62,246 bases of DNA, from contig WYAU01000003.1 in assembly GCA_011525665.1 (NCBI GenBank), positions 1 through 62,246 of the forward strand. Reading direction: 5' to 3'. Origin of the DNA: Candidatus Brocadia sp. Lineage in GTDB: Bacteria > Planctomycetota > Brocadiia > Brocadiales > Brocadiaceae. The translations under genes were made by a program, and so were the position numbers. This document shows, one piece after another, positions 8,724-16,704 of this stretch. The stretch's first letter is position 1, and each line of letters begins with the position of its first letter. Below the pieces are notes generated by a model. The model searched no databases. It worked only from the letters and a program-made list of their open reading frames with translations, and was not told where the DNA came from.

Positions 8724-9080
8724 ACGTTACGAACATTAACCATCGGATACCGTTATTTTGCTTGGGAAAAGGTAAGCTTCGGTGAGTGCGCATTTAATGT
8801 AGTTGTTATGCAGTAAGCGAGATGTTAACAAATTTTAGTTTTTTAGTCAATACAAAAGACAAACCGGAAAGTATGAATTGCTCCGCATGGAATGCGCAAC
8901 ACGGAACACGGTATGTTTCACCTTTTGATTGCGGGTACGTTGCGCCGCGTCATCGGGCGCTTCAGAAAAATATTTTTGCGTCTTTACCAAAAACCTTTTA
9001 CGCCAATCCTTCTGAAATTCAAATTTCATCTAGCAGGGTAGCGCACAAACATCACATGATTATGTTCCGATTCGCTCGGA
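8724..9080. other. Intergenic stretch with no recognised feature
   Basis: Between two minus-strand genes. Short frames on both strands lack start signals and family patterns. No stable terminator hairpin with a T-run and no tRNA were recognised. Confidence 0.4.
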
Positions 9081-9695
9081 TTAAGGGATTTCCCGGGATA
9101 AATCTATGACAAGCCAGTTTTCATGGCCGGGTTCCAGCCGTTGCCCTGCTAAAGGAACTAGTTTCCAAAAGCCACTCCGTCTCTTTTTAACAGGATTTTC
9201 TAACGTCACATAATAATGTCTTTTTTTCTCTGACATGATGTCATTATATGTTTGAAATTTATGAACACGACTGAAGGCAATATTCAGATTCCGGTTGTCC
9301 ATGAACAATACCCCATAATTGTGCCGGTCGGCTAAAAGCAAACGCTCGGAATAGAATGAAACACTAACGACCTGTGCCGGTGTTGCAACGGAAAACGCCC
9401 GCACAATCAAAGGAGCCAACAGTTTTACCTCTTTCGCGTGAAAGACATTCAAGGTCTGTTTCCTTTTAAACAACCCTTTTTCTTTGTAGTAAACATTCGA
9501 TAACACTTTTGCGATGACATCCTCTGTAAGTTCATAGGGATGGTTAAACCGGATGCGATGGCCATTCTTTTTAACGGGTAATTCTTTGTGTCCAACGGCA
9601 ATCGCTCCGTATTCACACGTAAATGCATGAGTGTCGCATACTGTGGAGGAAAATAAAGCGCAAACAATTCCTAGTGCTAAAATCAGGGGCTTCAA
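9081..9695 (-). CDS. Exported protein of unknown function
   Basis: A 204-residue protein with an N-terminal signal peptide (KPLILALGIVCALFSSTVC, cleavage about residue 20-25). It starts at a TTG preceded by a GGGAG Shine-Dalgarno about 10 bp upstream. The mature part has several beta-like segments (VVSVSFYSERLLLADRHNYGV, LNIAFSRVH, HYYVTLENP) and ends with WLVIDLSREIP. No catalytic motif or known domain was recognised. It probably lies in the periplasm or paryphoplasm. The region TEDVIAKVLSNVYYKEKGLF...NVFHAKEVKLLAPLIVRAF could form a small helical domain. Coding potential is supported by length, start signal and signal peptide. Confidence 0.75.
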   Translation of the reverse strand: MKPLILALGIVCALFSSTVCDTHAFTCEYGAIAVGHKELPVKKNGHRIRFNHPYELTEDVIAKVLSNVYYKEKGLFKRKQTLNVFHAKEVKLLAPLIVRAFSVATPAQVVSVSFYSERLLLADRHNYGVLFMDNRNLNIAFSRVHKFQTYNDIMSEKKRHYYVTLENPVKKRRSGFWKLVPLAGQRLEPGHENWLVIDLSREIP

Positions 9696-9738
9696 TTTTT
9701 GGTTTCTCCCTGCGTTTTACACTTCCGGGTCGGTTAGA

Positions 9739-10473
9739 TCAGGGAAACGAAAAAAACCTTTTTTTCAACAAACCTGCCACGGTAAAAAAATTCACGTAAA
9801 ACCGTTCTGCTTGCTTCATATAATCCTTCTCTAACGTGGCATAATCTTCCAGCATCTTTTTTTTATCTGAGACAATGCCTCTGACAGATTCCAGTTCTCC
9901 CGTATAAGCGTCCAACCATTGGGAGATCATATCTTTTGTCACTTCCACGTGAAACTGGATGCCATAGATGTTCCGTCCGTATTTTAAAGCCTGGTTCTGG
10001 CAGAGTTCTGAAAAGGCCAATCTTTTTCCTCCCTGCGGTATGCCAAAGGTATCTCCATGCCATTGAAATACCTTAAAAACCTCCGGAAGGTCTTTAAACA
10101 AATCGTCCTTAAGGCCATTATCGGTAAGAACAATCTTGTACCATCCAATCTCCTTCTCGGGATTTTTTGTCACTCCGGCGCCAGTTGCCTTGGCGATCAA
10201 TTGTGCACCCAGGCAAATTCCCAGAAAAGGCACATTGTCTTCAGCGATCCTTTTGAGCAGGATGTCCTCTTCTTTCAGAAATCGGTATTTCTCCTCTTCA
10301 TATACATTCATAGGACCACCGAGACAGACAACCACCTGAAAATCCTTTTCTAATTTGGGCACTTTATCTCCGGACGAGAGATCGAGAACCGTGTATGGTA
10401 ACTTGTTATCTTCCAGAAAATCTGCAATAGTGCCGGGGCCTTCGATGTCTCTGTGTTTTATGAATAAAACCAC
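9739..10473 (-). CDS. Class I glutamine amidotransferase (GMP-synthase-like)
   Basis: A 244-residue stand-alone glutaminase-type protein. The nucleophile elbow is LGICLGAQL with Cys near residue 97. The catalytic His lies in YGIQFHVEVT near residue 175, and a second family histidine is in FQWHGDTF. Start is a GTG with GGAG 8 bp upstream. The family hydrolyses glutamine to deliver ammonia, or acts on gamma-glutamyl amides. Proteins of this YvdE/GuaA-like stand-alone group have diverse substrates, and the fused synthetase domain is absent here. No pathway neighbour reveals its acceptor. C-terminal residues 195-244 are helical. Confidence 0.88.
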   Translation of the reverse strand: MVLFIKHRDIEGPGTIADFLEDNKLPYTVLDLSSGDKVPKLEKDFQVVVCLGGPMNVYEEEKYRFLKEEDILLKRIAEDNVPFLGICLGAQLIAKATGAGVTKNPEKEIGWYKIVLTDNGLKDDLFKDLPEVFKVFQWHGDTFGIPQGGKRLAFSELCQNQALKYGRNIYGIQFHVEVTKDMISQWLDAYTGELESVRGIVSDKKKMLEDYATLEKDYMKQAERFYVNFFTVAGLLKKRFFSFP

Positions 10474-10757
10474 TGCACTGCTCCGGTGTAAAAGTTAAAA
10501 GCTGATTATAGCTGCCTCAAAAAAGTATTCGTTAATGTTGCGAAAATGCAGAACTGAATATACAGAAATTAGCCGTCAAACACAAGATGGAAATCGATTA
10601 GTCTTTCATACGTGAAAGAAATCGAAATAAGTGTACAAACAATCTCCTTGCTGCAAAAATGTTCTTACAGACATCTTCGAGAGTAAGGCTATCTTTCTGA
10701 CACTGCCTAGCTGTGGAGTGCGGTTCCAGAGACCCCTTTACTCTGTGCCCCCAAAAT

Positions 10758-11147
10758 CTAGAGGTATTTTTTTATCCTCTCTAAGGTAAGACGGGAGAGC
10801 GCTTCGTTTCCAAAAACACCGACGCGGATTTTCACAGTGGTTACTTTTGCCGATACCCTTTCAAGAGCAATCTCAATCTTCGTATCATCTGATCCATGTG
10901 CGATGAGCTTTGCAGAAAGGTCGTCTTTTTCTTCGCCTGTTATAACAAATTCCAAATCCTTCATGGCCTTGTGCGCCGCCTGCCAGACACTCCCGATCGA
11001 TGCTTCTTCCGTTGATTTCAGTTCTCCTTTCAGATATGCAACGGTTCCAGCGCCAGCGCCGCCACCTACGAGCAGGGCAGCGATGCATCCACAGTGAGAT
11101 AACAAAACAATTCCCAGTAACATTCCGTATAACAAATTCTTTGCCAT
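10758..11147 (-). CDS. DUF3568-like lipoprotein
   Basis: A 129-residue protein starting at ATG 11147, preceded by a GGGGG-rich Shine-Dalgarno. The longer 160-residue reading adds a non-signal-like leader and is less likely. The signal peptide ends in a lipobox-like LSHCGC. A glycine-rich patch follows (LLVGGGAGAGTVAYLKGELKS). The next segment (SIGSVWQAAHKAMKDLEFVITGEEKDDLSAKLIAHG) and the final beta block (KVTTVKIRVGVFGNEALSR) match the DUF3568 family of small bacterial lipoproteins. Function is unknown. The fold resembles proteins with an alternating helix and sheet layout. Confidence 0.8.
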   Translation of the reverse strand: MAKNLLYGMLLGIVLLSHCGCIAALLVGGGAGAGTVAYLKGELKSTEEASIGSVWQAAHKAMKDLEFVITGEEKDDLSAKLIAHGSDDTKIEIALERVSAKVTTVKIRVGVFGNEALSRLTLERIKKYL

Positions 11148-11386
11148 AACAAATCCAACCCCCTTCTTAAAAGCAACAAGGTAGAATGCCCGGTTGCGAT
11201 TTGATTCGTAGTCTCTGAATATAAACCACTGATTATACACTATAACTTTACCGTACCCGGCAAATCAAGGGTGTAATTTTTTCACTTTGAACCCACAATT
11301 TCTCATGCAGTTATGGTTACACCGCTCCCGGTAACTGCTGATTATTCCCGGATTTACACGTATTATGACCTTATATTTATTTACCA

Positions 11387-11415
11387 TTGACTTTGGTTTT
11401 AAAACTGTTTAGCAT
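11387..11415 (+). promoter_or_regulatory. Possible promoter of folE
   Basis: TTGACT (11387-11392) and TAGCAT (11410-11415) are separated by 17 bp, about 45 bp upstream of folE. The -35 is good and the -10 is weak. The upstream intergenic part (11148-11386) shows nothing else recognisable. Confidence 0.4.
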
Positions 11416-11459
11416 ATTTTGAAATACAAGCACGCCTTTATTCTGACGGAGTTATTGTT

Positions 11460-12023
11460 TTGATAGACAAAAAAAAGATTATAGAATCGATCCGATTGTT
11501 TATAGAGGGCATTGGCGATAACCCTGCTCGTGAAGGTCTTTTAGAAACACCGGAAAGGGTTGCCGAGATGTGTGAAGAGATTTTTGCGGGTATCGGGCAA
11601 GATTCTCATAAGGAAATCACGGTATTAAAATCTGAAAAGTATGATGAAATTGTGCTCTTAAAGGATATTCCCTTTTATTCAATCTGCGAGCACCACCTCC
11701 TCCCTTTTAGCGGGATCGCGCACGTGGCCTATATTCCACAAGGAAACAGGGTAACCGGGATCAGTAAACTCGCCAGGGTTGTTGAAATAGAGGCAAAGCG
11801 ACTGCAAGTTCAGGAAAGACTTACCACGGACATTGCAGAATCAATCATGAAGGCTTTACATCCCAAAGGGGTGCTTGCGATCATTGAGGCCGAACATCTC
11901 TGTATGACGATGCGGGGTATCAAAAAGCCGGGCACAAGGGTCAAAACATCTGTTGTGCGTGGTATCTTTCGTGATAACCCTGCTACCCGTGCAGAGGCCT
12001 TGGCCCTGATCAAAGGGCATTAA
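11460..12023 (+). CDS. folE: GTP cyclohydrolase I
   Basis: A 187-residue FolE that converts GTP to 7,8-dihydroneopterin triphosphate, the first step of tetrahydrofolate synthesis. Zinc ligands are visible in SICEHHLLPF (Cys and His) and HLCMTMRG (second Cys). Family signatures are ETPERVAEMC near the N-terminus, GISKLARVVE in the middle and KKPGTRVKTS near the end. It starts at a TTG with GGAG about 10 bp upstream, and no in-frame ATG gives a full-length enzyme. The tolC-family gene follows 37 bp downstream on the same strand and may be co-transcribed. Folate supply fits the C1 carbonyl-branch genes at the right end of the window. Confidence 0.97.
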   Translation: MIDKKKIIESIRLFIEGIGDNPAREGLLETPERVAEMCEEIFAGIGQDSHKEITVLKSEKYDEIVLLKDIPFYSICEHHLLPFSGIAHVAYIPQGNRVTGISKLARVVEIEAKRLQVQERLTTDIAESIMKALHPKGVLAIIEAEHLCMTMRGIKKPGTRVKTSVVRGIFRDNPATRAEALALIKGH

Positions 12024-12060
12024 TCCAGTACATCGTTAACACGCGAAAAAGCTTGTCAGG

Positions 12061-13662
12061 ATGAGATCAGTATACAAAAGAAAACTTTTAACACTATCTA
12101 TTGTCTTGTCTCTTGTTGTATGGTGTGTGGATGGCTCCTTTGGCAGCGAAAACGCATCGAAGGAACACTCAGCTCTTACAACGCCGCCGGCAAACGTAGA
12201 AATGGATTCGAATGTGAAGTTCATCAGTCTGAGCCTGCAGGAAAGCGTTGTCTACGCCTTGCGCAATAATTTTGACATTGAGATGGCAAAGCTGAACTCG
12301 AAGCTTAGTGATTATGATATTACGATAGAAAAAGCACGATTTGATCCTACCGTGAAATTAGAAGGCAAGATCGAAAATGATGAAGTGCCCATTAACAGCA
12401 GGCTGGTTGGTGGTCTGGAAACAACGACGATAAGCCCCTTTATGGGGGAGGGGAATACGGCCAATGCTGTGATTCAGTCTCTGATTCCCACCGGCGCAAC
12501 GGTGTCATTGGAATATAATATCTTCAGAGAATTCGTAGACCCCAACCCCTTTCGGCTGTTAAATCCATCCTATACAAATTTCATCGAGGCAAAGATTACG
12601 CAGCCTTTGCTGAAGGGTGGCGGTTGGTTTTATAACAGGAGTCCCATCTACATTGCCCGCAATAACAAAAAAATCTCGCTGGCCCAATTCAAGGGCAAGG
12701 CAATAGAGGTTTCCAATTCTGTCCAGGAAGCATACTGGAATTATGTAAGGGCCATGGAGAATTTAAAGGTGGCAAAAAAATCCCTGGAACGCGCAGAGGA
12801 TCTGTTGAGGAAGAACAAGATACAGGTGGAAGTGGGAACCCTTGCACCCGTTGAGATTATCGATGCTGAATCCGGAGTAGCATCGAGGGTTGAGGTAGTA
12901 ATTTCTGCAGAAAATGCAATTAAAGATCGGGAGGATGATCTCAAAAGAATAATGAATCTTGCAGATAACGAGATTATCTCCGATGCTTCCATCATTCCGA
13001 CGGAAAAGCCTGTCTTCGAACCGAAGAAGGTGGAATTAAAGGATACGATGAAAATCGCCATGGAAAAGCGTCCCGAATTAACCGAACTGCAACTGGCGAC
13101 TGAAAATGCAGGCATGCAAACAAGGAGACGAAAAAATGAGTTATATCCCGGCTTAAACTTCACGGGAGGAGTGCGGTACGCTGGGCTGGGAGATGAAATA
13201 TCAGATGCAAACGATTCTACATTTTCTGAGGATTTTCAAGGGGAGTTTTTTATCCTTACCCTGGAAGTCCCCCTAGGAAACAGATCGGCAAGGAGCGCAT
13301 ACACTAAATCCAAGCTCAATGAGCGACAGGCCAAGATTAACGTCAGGAAAAAGGAACTGGACATCGTTGTAGAGGTGAGAGAATCCGTTCGGCAGGTGAT
13401 GACAAACATTGAGAGGGTCAATGCCACAAGAAAGGCCAGAGAACTGGCTGAAAAAAGATTGGAAAATGAGGAAAAGAAATTTAACGTGGGTAGGACCACA
13501 AGCTTGGAAGTTTTGCGTGCACAGGAAAATCTTGCCATTGCTGAGTTTGAAGCGGCGAGGGCGATTATTGATTATGAGATATCGTTGGGAAATTTGGAGA
13601 AGGCCAAGGGTACGATCCTCGACGCTTATGATATTAAGCTGGAAGAAGAATCAAAAACTTAA
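12061..13662 (+). CDS. TolC-family outer membrane efflux protein
   Basis: A 533-residue protein with a signal peptide (about residues 1-29). Two outer-membrane-efflux repeats follow, each a long coiled-coil helical hairpin with beta-strands. The first hairpin includes KAIEVSNSVQEAYWNYVRAMENLKVAKKSLERAEDLL. The second includes VVEVRESVRQVMTNIERVNATRKARELAEKRLENEEKKF followed by GRTTSLEVLRAQ, the classic TolC-end signature. It would form a trimeric outer-membrane channel and periplasmic tunnel. No inner-membrane pump or adaptor is encoded next to it, so its substrate is unknown. It is slightly longer than E. coli TolC. Confidence 0.92.
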   Translation: MRSVYKRKLLTLSIVLSLVVWCVDGSFGSENASKEHSALTTPPANVEMDSNVKFISLSLQESVVYALRNNFDIEMAKLNSKLSDYDITIEKARFDPTVKLEGKIENDEVPINSRLVGGLETTTISPFMGEGNTANAVIQSLIPTGATVSLEYNIFREFVDPNPFRLLNPSYTNFIEAKITQPLLKGGGWFYNRSPIYIARNNKKISLAQFKGKAIEVSNSVQEAYWNYVRAMENLKVAKKSLERAEDLLRKNKIQVEVGTLAPVEIIDAESGVASRVEVVISAENAIKDREDDLKRIMNLADNEIISDASIIPTEKPVFEPKKVELKDTMKIAMEKRPELTELQLATENAGMQTRRRKNELYPGLNFTGGVRYAGLGDEISDANDSTFSEDFQGEFFILTLEVPLGNRSARSAYTKSKLNERQAKINVRKKELDIVVEVRESVRQVMTNIERVNATRKARELAEKRLENEEKKFNVGRTTSLEVLRAQENLAIAEFEAARAIIDYEISLGNLEKAKGTILDAYDIKLEEESKT

Positions 13663-13778
13663 AACTTGAAATGACAAGACTTCGGGAGATCACTCGAACA
13701 GGATGCATCCCGGAAATAGCCCCTTTCTGTTAATCCATCGATGAAAAAGGTTTTATCCGGTATCTCATGAACCTTTTC

Positions 13779-14276
13779 CTATCCAAATACCTTCCAGATA
13801 AAAACAGAAATCATGGCCAGACCCGTCAGTATTTTTATTACCGAACCCCCCAGAAAGCCTACAAAATTCCCCAAGCCAGATTTTAATGCCCCCCTGTAAC
13901 CCTTTCCACCAATAATTTCGAAGATAATGGTGCCGACGATAGGACCCAATATTAAGCCTATAGGACCACCCATGTAAAATCCGGCCCCGGTGCCTACCAC
14001 CGAGCCGACGAGTCCCCATTTGGTGGCGCCAAATCTCTTTGCACCATACACGTTCCCGAGATTTTCAAGTACGAGGGAAAAAATAGTCATCAGTGCAAAT
14101 AACAGGAGCACCATCCCTGTGACCTTTTCGAAATGGGTGAATATTGCATAGAAAAATGCCCCAAACCAGATAAGCGGAATACTGGGTATTATAGGCACTA
14201 CAATTCCAGCCATTCCCACAATCATAATAATGAGTGAAATCGCAAATAACACTATTTCCCAAATTCCCATCGACAA
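13779..14276 (-). CDS. DUF456-family membrane protein
   Basis: A 165-residue, glycine-rich polytopic membrane protein. Hydrophobic helices span about residues 5-45, 52-70 and 85-160. The block GFYMGGPIGLILGPIVGTIIFEIIGG is diagnostic of DUF456, a small widespread membrane family often linked to glycine-zipper-like packing. Function is unknown. It is convergent with the upstream tolC-family gene and divergent from the SemiSWEET gene downstream in map order. Start at ATG 14276. Confidence 0.85.
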   Translation of the reverse strand: MSMGIWEIVLFAISLIIMIVGMAGIVVPIIPSIPLIWFGAFFYAIFTHFEKVTGMVLLLFALMTIFSLVLENLGNVYGAKRFGATKWGLVGSVVGTGAGFYMGGPIGLILGPIVGTIIFEIIGGKGYRGALKSGLGNFVGFLGGSVIKILTGLAMISVFIWKVFG

Positions 14277-14531
14277 CCTACCCTTTATGCCGGTTAAATT
14301 AAGGAATGAATTTTTGAGAAAATATGGTAATATAGGTTTTCCGCACAGATGCTTCAGAAAAAAATTTTATTGTTTTTATTTTCTTCACGGCTGGTTCAAT
14401 ACAAGGATAATTGAACCGCCGAAGACAAAGGCGCTGCCACGGGCAGACCAATATAATTGTAGTTTATTATAATCATAACATGATATCATGTTAGTATCGT
14501 ATGTCCAATTGAAAATCTGTGAGGAAGAATT

Positions 14532-14807
14532 ATGCTGTGGTCTATTATGGGAACAATTGCCGCAATTTGTACAACGGTAGGATTTATCCCACAAATAATA
14601 CGTGGCATACAGACGCGGGAATTGCGCGACGTTTCACCGGTCATGTTGACTCTTCTCCTGGTGGGATGTAGTTTATGGCTGGCGTACGGAGTGCATTTAA
14701 GAAATCCGATCATTGCATTGGCAAACGGGTTTACCCTTTCGTTTGTCATGACCATCTTGTTATTGCGTATTTTATTTAGAAAAAACCATGCAAAAGACAA
14801 TCTGTAA
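14532..14807 (+). CDS. SemiSWEET sugar transporter
   Basis: A 91-residue three-helix membrane protein of the MtN3/SWEET family. The PQ-type motif GFIPQIIRGIQTRE lies in helix 1. SPVMLTLLLVGCSLWLAYGV forms helix 2 and NPIIALANGFTLSFVMTILLLRI forms helix 3, with the substrate-pocket asparagine. SemiSWEETs dimerise to form a facilitative sugar uniporter. Start is an ATG preceded by GAGGAAG. It stands alone, with no sugar catabolic gene adjacent, so the sugar is not predictable. Confidence 0.9.
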   Translation: MLWSIMGTIAAICTTVGFIPQIIRGIQTRELRDVSPVMLTLLLVGCSLWLAYGVHLRNPIIALANGFTLSFVMTILLLRILFRKNHAKDNL

Positions 14808-14890
14808 AACTGTATCACTTAAGTTTTACCTGTACAGAGACAATTTTCTATGGAATTTAAGATGATTTTTTACTACAATATGGGAGACTT

Positions 14891-14963
14891 GGGCGCTTGG
14901 CTCAGCGGCTAGAGCACTTGCTTCACACGCAAGGGATCAGTGGTTCGAATCCACTAGCGCCCA
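14891..14963 (+). tRNA. tRNA-Val (anticodon CAC)
   Basis: A cloverleaf on the plus strand. Acceptor GGGCGCT pairs with AGCGCCC. The D-arm is GGCTCAGCGGCTAGAGC. The anticodon stem CTTGC/GCAAG encloses TTCACAC with anticodon CAC. The T-loop is GGTTCGAATCC, and the discriminator is A. A decayed tyrosine recombinase abuts its 3' end, the usual arrangement of an integration site. Confidence 0.95.
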
Positions 14964-14976
14964 TTTTCAATTGAGA

Positions 14977-15410
14977 ATTCCCCTTTTCGCATTCCTGTGT
15001 GTACTGCCACAAGGACGGTAGGTTTCAAATGTGGAGCGCAACAATCAAAAAGCAGTTGTAATTCCTCCGGGCCAAATACCTAAGCCGTTTATTATTTTCC
15101 TCAACCTGTTTGACCTTTCTTCATGATTTTCACGGTTTCTTCTGATGTCATTCCCCGCTCAACACCTTTATTTGCCCTGTGTTTTTAAGCAGGTAGTCAG
15201 ACGGTTTACTGGAGAAGGTTTATTTTTTTTCAAACGTTCACTTTGCCACTGCTCAATGATCTTCGGGCTTAAGTCACTTATGTACAAATTGCCAAATGCC
15301 TCAATGAGCTGAGGGATCCAATATTTCTTGGTTTTGTGTACCCTTTGCCGTTCTGACCACTTTAAATAGTCGCGGGCAAGTTCAACAAACCGGCAGCGCT
15401 TGACCTTCTT
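14977..15410 (-). pseudogene. Tyrosine recombinase (phage-type integrase) remnant
   Basis: Minus-strand translation gives a SAM-like core-binding domain: CRFVELARDYLKWSERQ, then KYWIPQLIEAFGNLYISDL, then IIEQWQSERLKKNKPSPVNR. After a frameshift the start of the catalytic domain appears (NNKRLRYL, then EELQLLFDCCAPHLKPTV, then HTGMRKGE with the first catalytic Arg). At least three frameshifts or stops interrupt it. The rest of the R-H-R-Y catalytic domain is lost exactly where sequence meets the tRNA-Val(CAC) 3' end. It was found by translating across frames, not as an open frame. The integrase pointed toward the tRNA, as island integrases commonly do. It is non-functional but marks a past integration. 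Confidence 0.78.
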
Positions 15411-15452
15411 GTATCAATTTGGTTTTTGAAGATTCCTAAGCAGTTATGAAAG

Positions 15453-15652
15453 CTGTAACATCGTTTTTCCTGATGTTACAGAAATGTTACAGAATCATGT
15501 GACACATTAAAATATCCTTTGATTCTCACGCTGTCACCTTCAAATCCATTGATTTTAATGCACTTTTTGCCATTTATTCCTTACTTGCAAATCTCCCGAT
15601 CCTGCATCTTTACACCGGCGATTAAATAAAGTGTAACAATCCTTGTTACACT
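15453..15652. repeat. Cluster of TGTAACA/TGTTACA inverted motifs
   Basis: Two perfect inverted repeats are present: CTGTAACATC/GATGTTACAG (15453-15462 and 15472-15481) and AGTGTAACAA/TTGTTACACT (15630-15639 and 15643-15652). A fifth single copy (ATGTTACAG) lies at about 15484-15492. Repeated half-sites of one motif suggest operators for a dimeric regulator, or relics of the integrated element. No cognate regulator is identified. Confidence 0.5.
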
Positions 15653-15852
15653 TTCTGCCGGAAACAAAGGGCAGGAAAAATCGGATCCTGCTGAAGTCCT
15701 TTAACTATCAGCGATTGGAGGAGAATAACTTCTGCGAGCTTGGGTTGGTATTGAACTTGCAAACCCTTAACATCAGGGTGATTCATGATGCTGCGATAGA
15801 TTCGTACTTTATAGAGGTGCATACAATAGGAAGTTTACCTGCCGAGGTGTTA

Positions 15853-16113
15853 ATGAATTATGAATGGGAGAACTCCCGCGATGAAGATGTGATAGAAGGG
15901 CGATACGCCAACTACTTCAAAGTTGGCCAAAACGCCTTTGAATTCCTGATCGACTTTGGTCAGTTCTATCCCAACGATGGTAAGGAACACTTTCACACCA
16001 GGATCATTATCAGTCCATTTTACGCGAATGTCTTTTTAAAGATACTTCAGGAGTCTATCGAGCAATATGTACAGACGTTCGGGCCTATCCCTGCGGATGG
16101 GGAAGATGAATAG
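15853..16113 (+). CDS. DUF3467 domain protein
   Basis: An 86-residue protein from the ATG at 15853, preceded by GAGG 7 bp upstream. This start gives the usual DUF3467 length. The frame is open back to a TTG at 15643 (156 aa), but that start lies inside an inverted repeat and lacks a Shine-Dalgarno. The block GRYANYFKVGQNAFEFLIDFG and the later FHTRIIISPFYANVFLKIL...SIEQY are the DUF3467 signature. The family is small, cytoplasmic and of unknown role. It sits directly upstream of the injection-system leader but ahead of the presumed promoter, so it is not controlled by that riboswitch. Confidence 0.75.
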   Translation: MNYEWENSRDEDVIEGRYANYFKVGQNAFEFLIDFGQFYPNDGKEHFHTRIIISPFYANVFLKILQESIEQYVQTFGPIPADGEDE

Positions 16114-16129
16114 AGGAGTCAGCATGGTA

Positions 16130-16159
16130 TTGAAAACAGTGTAGCAGACGAAAGATAAA
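16130..16159 (+). promoter_or_regulatory. Candidate sigma70-type promoter of the injection-system operon
   Basis: TTGAAA (16130-16135) and GATAAA (16154-16159) are separated by 18 bp. The predicted start, about 16166-16170, falls just before the aptamer. Match to consensus is moderate. Confidence 0.45.
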
Positions 16160-16177
16160 TTTTAGAGTTAGCACACA

Positions 16178-16303
16178 AACATTCCGATAAAGGCAAACCC
16201 TGAGCGATCAGGGGACGCAAAGGAAAGGGTCTTTAAAAGCCGTTTAAGCCGTTTAAGCTGCTTAAACGGCTTATTAGAAGACAGCCTTACTGCCGAAGAA
16301 TTT
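16178..16303 (+). ncRNA. Cyclic-di-GMP-I (GEMM-I) riboswitch aptamer
   Basis: The conserved GEMM-I core is present. GATAAAGGCAAACC (16186-16199) runs into a hairpin CCTGA-GCGA-TCAGG with a GNRA tetraloop, then GGGGACGCAAAGG (16210-16222). The second arm is a perfect 13-bp stem, AAGCCGTTTAAGC (16237-16249) with GCTTAAACGGCTT (16260-16272). It is extended at its base by GTCTT/AAGAC. The 3' strand CCTTACTGCCGAAG (16285-16298) corresponds to the family's closing GGUUACCGAUG-like segment. ATTC (16181-16184) can close P1 with GAAT (16298-16301). It lies between a promoter and the first injection-system gene. Identity was assigned by eye from the known consensus. Confidence 0.8.
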
Positions 16304-16335
16304 TACAATGAATATCTTTGCAGTAAGGCTTTTTT
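16283..16335 (+). terminator. Intrinsic terminator overlapping the riboswitch 3' strand
   Basis: AGCCTTACTGC (16283-16293) pairs perfectly over 11 bp with GCAGTAAGGCT (16320-16330). The loop is 26 nt and TTTTTT follows. The 5' arm is part of the aptamer's 3' strand, so aptamer and terminator are mutually exclusive. Ligand binding should therefore favour read-through (a genetic ON switch). The direction of control is inferred from this overlap. Confidence 0.8.
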
Positions 16336-16435
16336 ATTTCCAGAGGCTGATTTATTGTGAGTCAAAATTCGACTTCATTTATCTTAAAATATTTCTCATA
16401 GAAAGCGGATGTATATCAAACCAAGGAGGGTAATT

Positions 16436-16678
16436 ATGCCTGTTAAGATTGAAAACCTGACTACGAGGCCTGTGTTATTGCGCTTAAACAGCGGCCAGAC
16501 GCTGCACCTTGCACCAAGAACAATCTCGGCAGAAGTATATGATGTCGAAGTAGAGAATAACCCAAAGGTTCAGAAACTACAGGATCGGTGCGTCATTGAC
16601 CTGCAAGTATCCGGAGTAAAAAAGGAGCGTTTACCTGCTGGCACTGAAAAGGCAAAATATACAAAGGGAAAAAAATAA
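16436..16678 (+). CDS. Small eCIS-associated protein of unknown function
   Basis: Eighty residues from ATG 16436, preceded by AAGGAGG. An upstream in-frame ATG at 16409 lacks such a site. The protein has a beta-rich N-terminal half (VKIENLTTRPVLLRLNSGQTLHL) and a basic, lysine-rich tail (KKERLPAGTEKAKYTKGKK). It is the first gene after the c-di-GMP riboswitch and lies 26 bp before the sheath gene. It is probably part of the injection-system operon, perhaps a structural accessory or assembly factor. No domain was recognised. Confidence 0.75.
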   Translation: MPVKIENLTTRPVLLRLNSGQTLHLAPRTISAEVYDVEVENNPKVQKLQDRCVIDLQVSGVKKERLPAGTEKAKYTKGKK

Positions 16679-16704
16679 CAGCCTAATCTGAAAGGAGGCA
16701 AATA

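Noticed and set aside
15643-15852. Longer start for the DUF3467 protein (TTG at 15643)
   Set aside because: It lies in an inverted repeat without a Shine-Dalgarno and would double the usual family length. ATG 15853 has GAGG 7 bp upstream.
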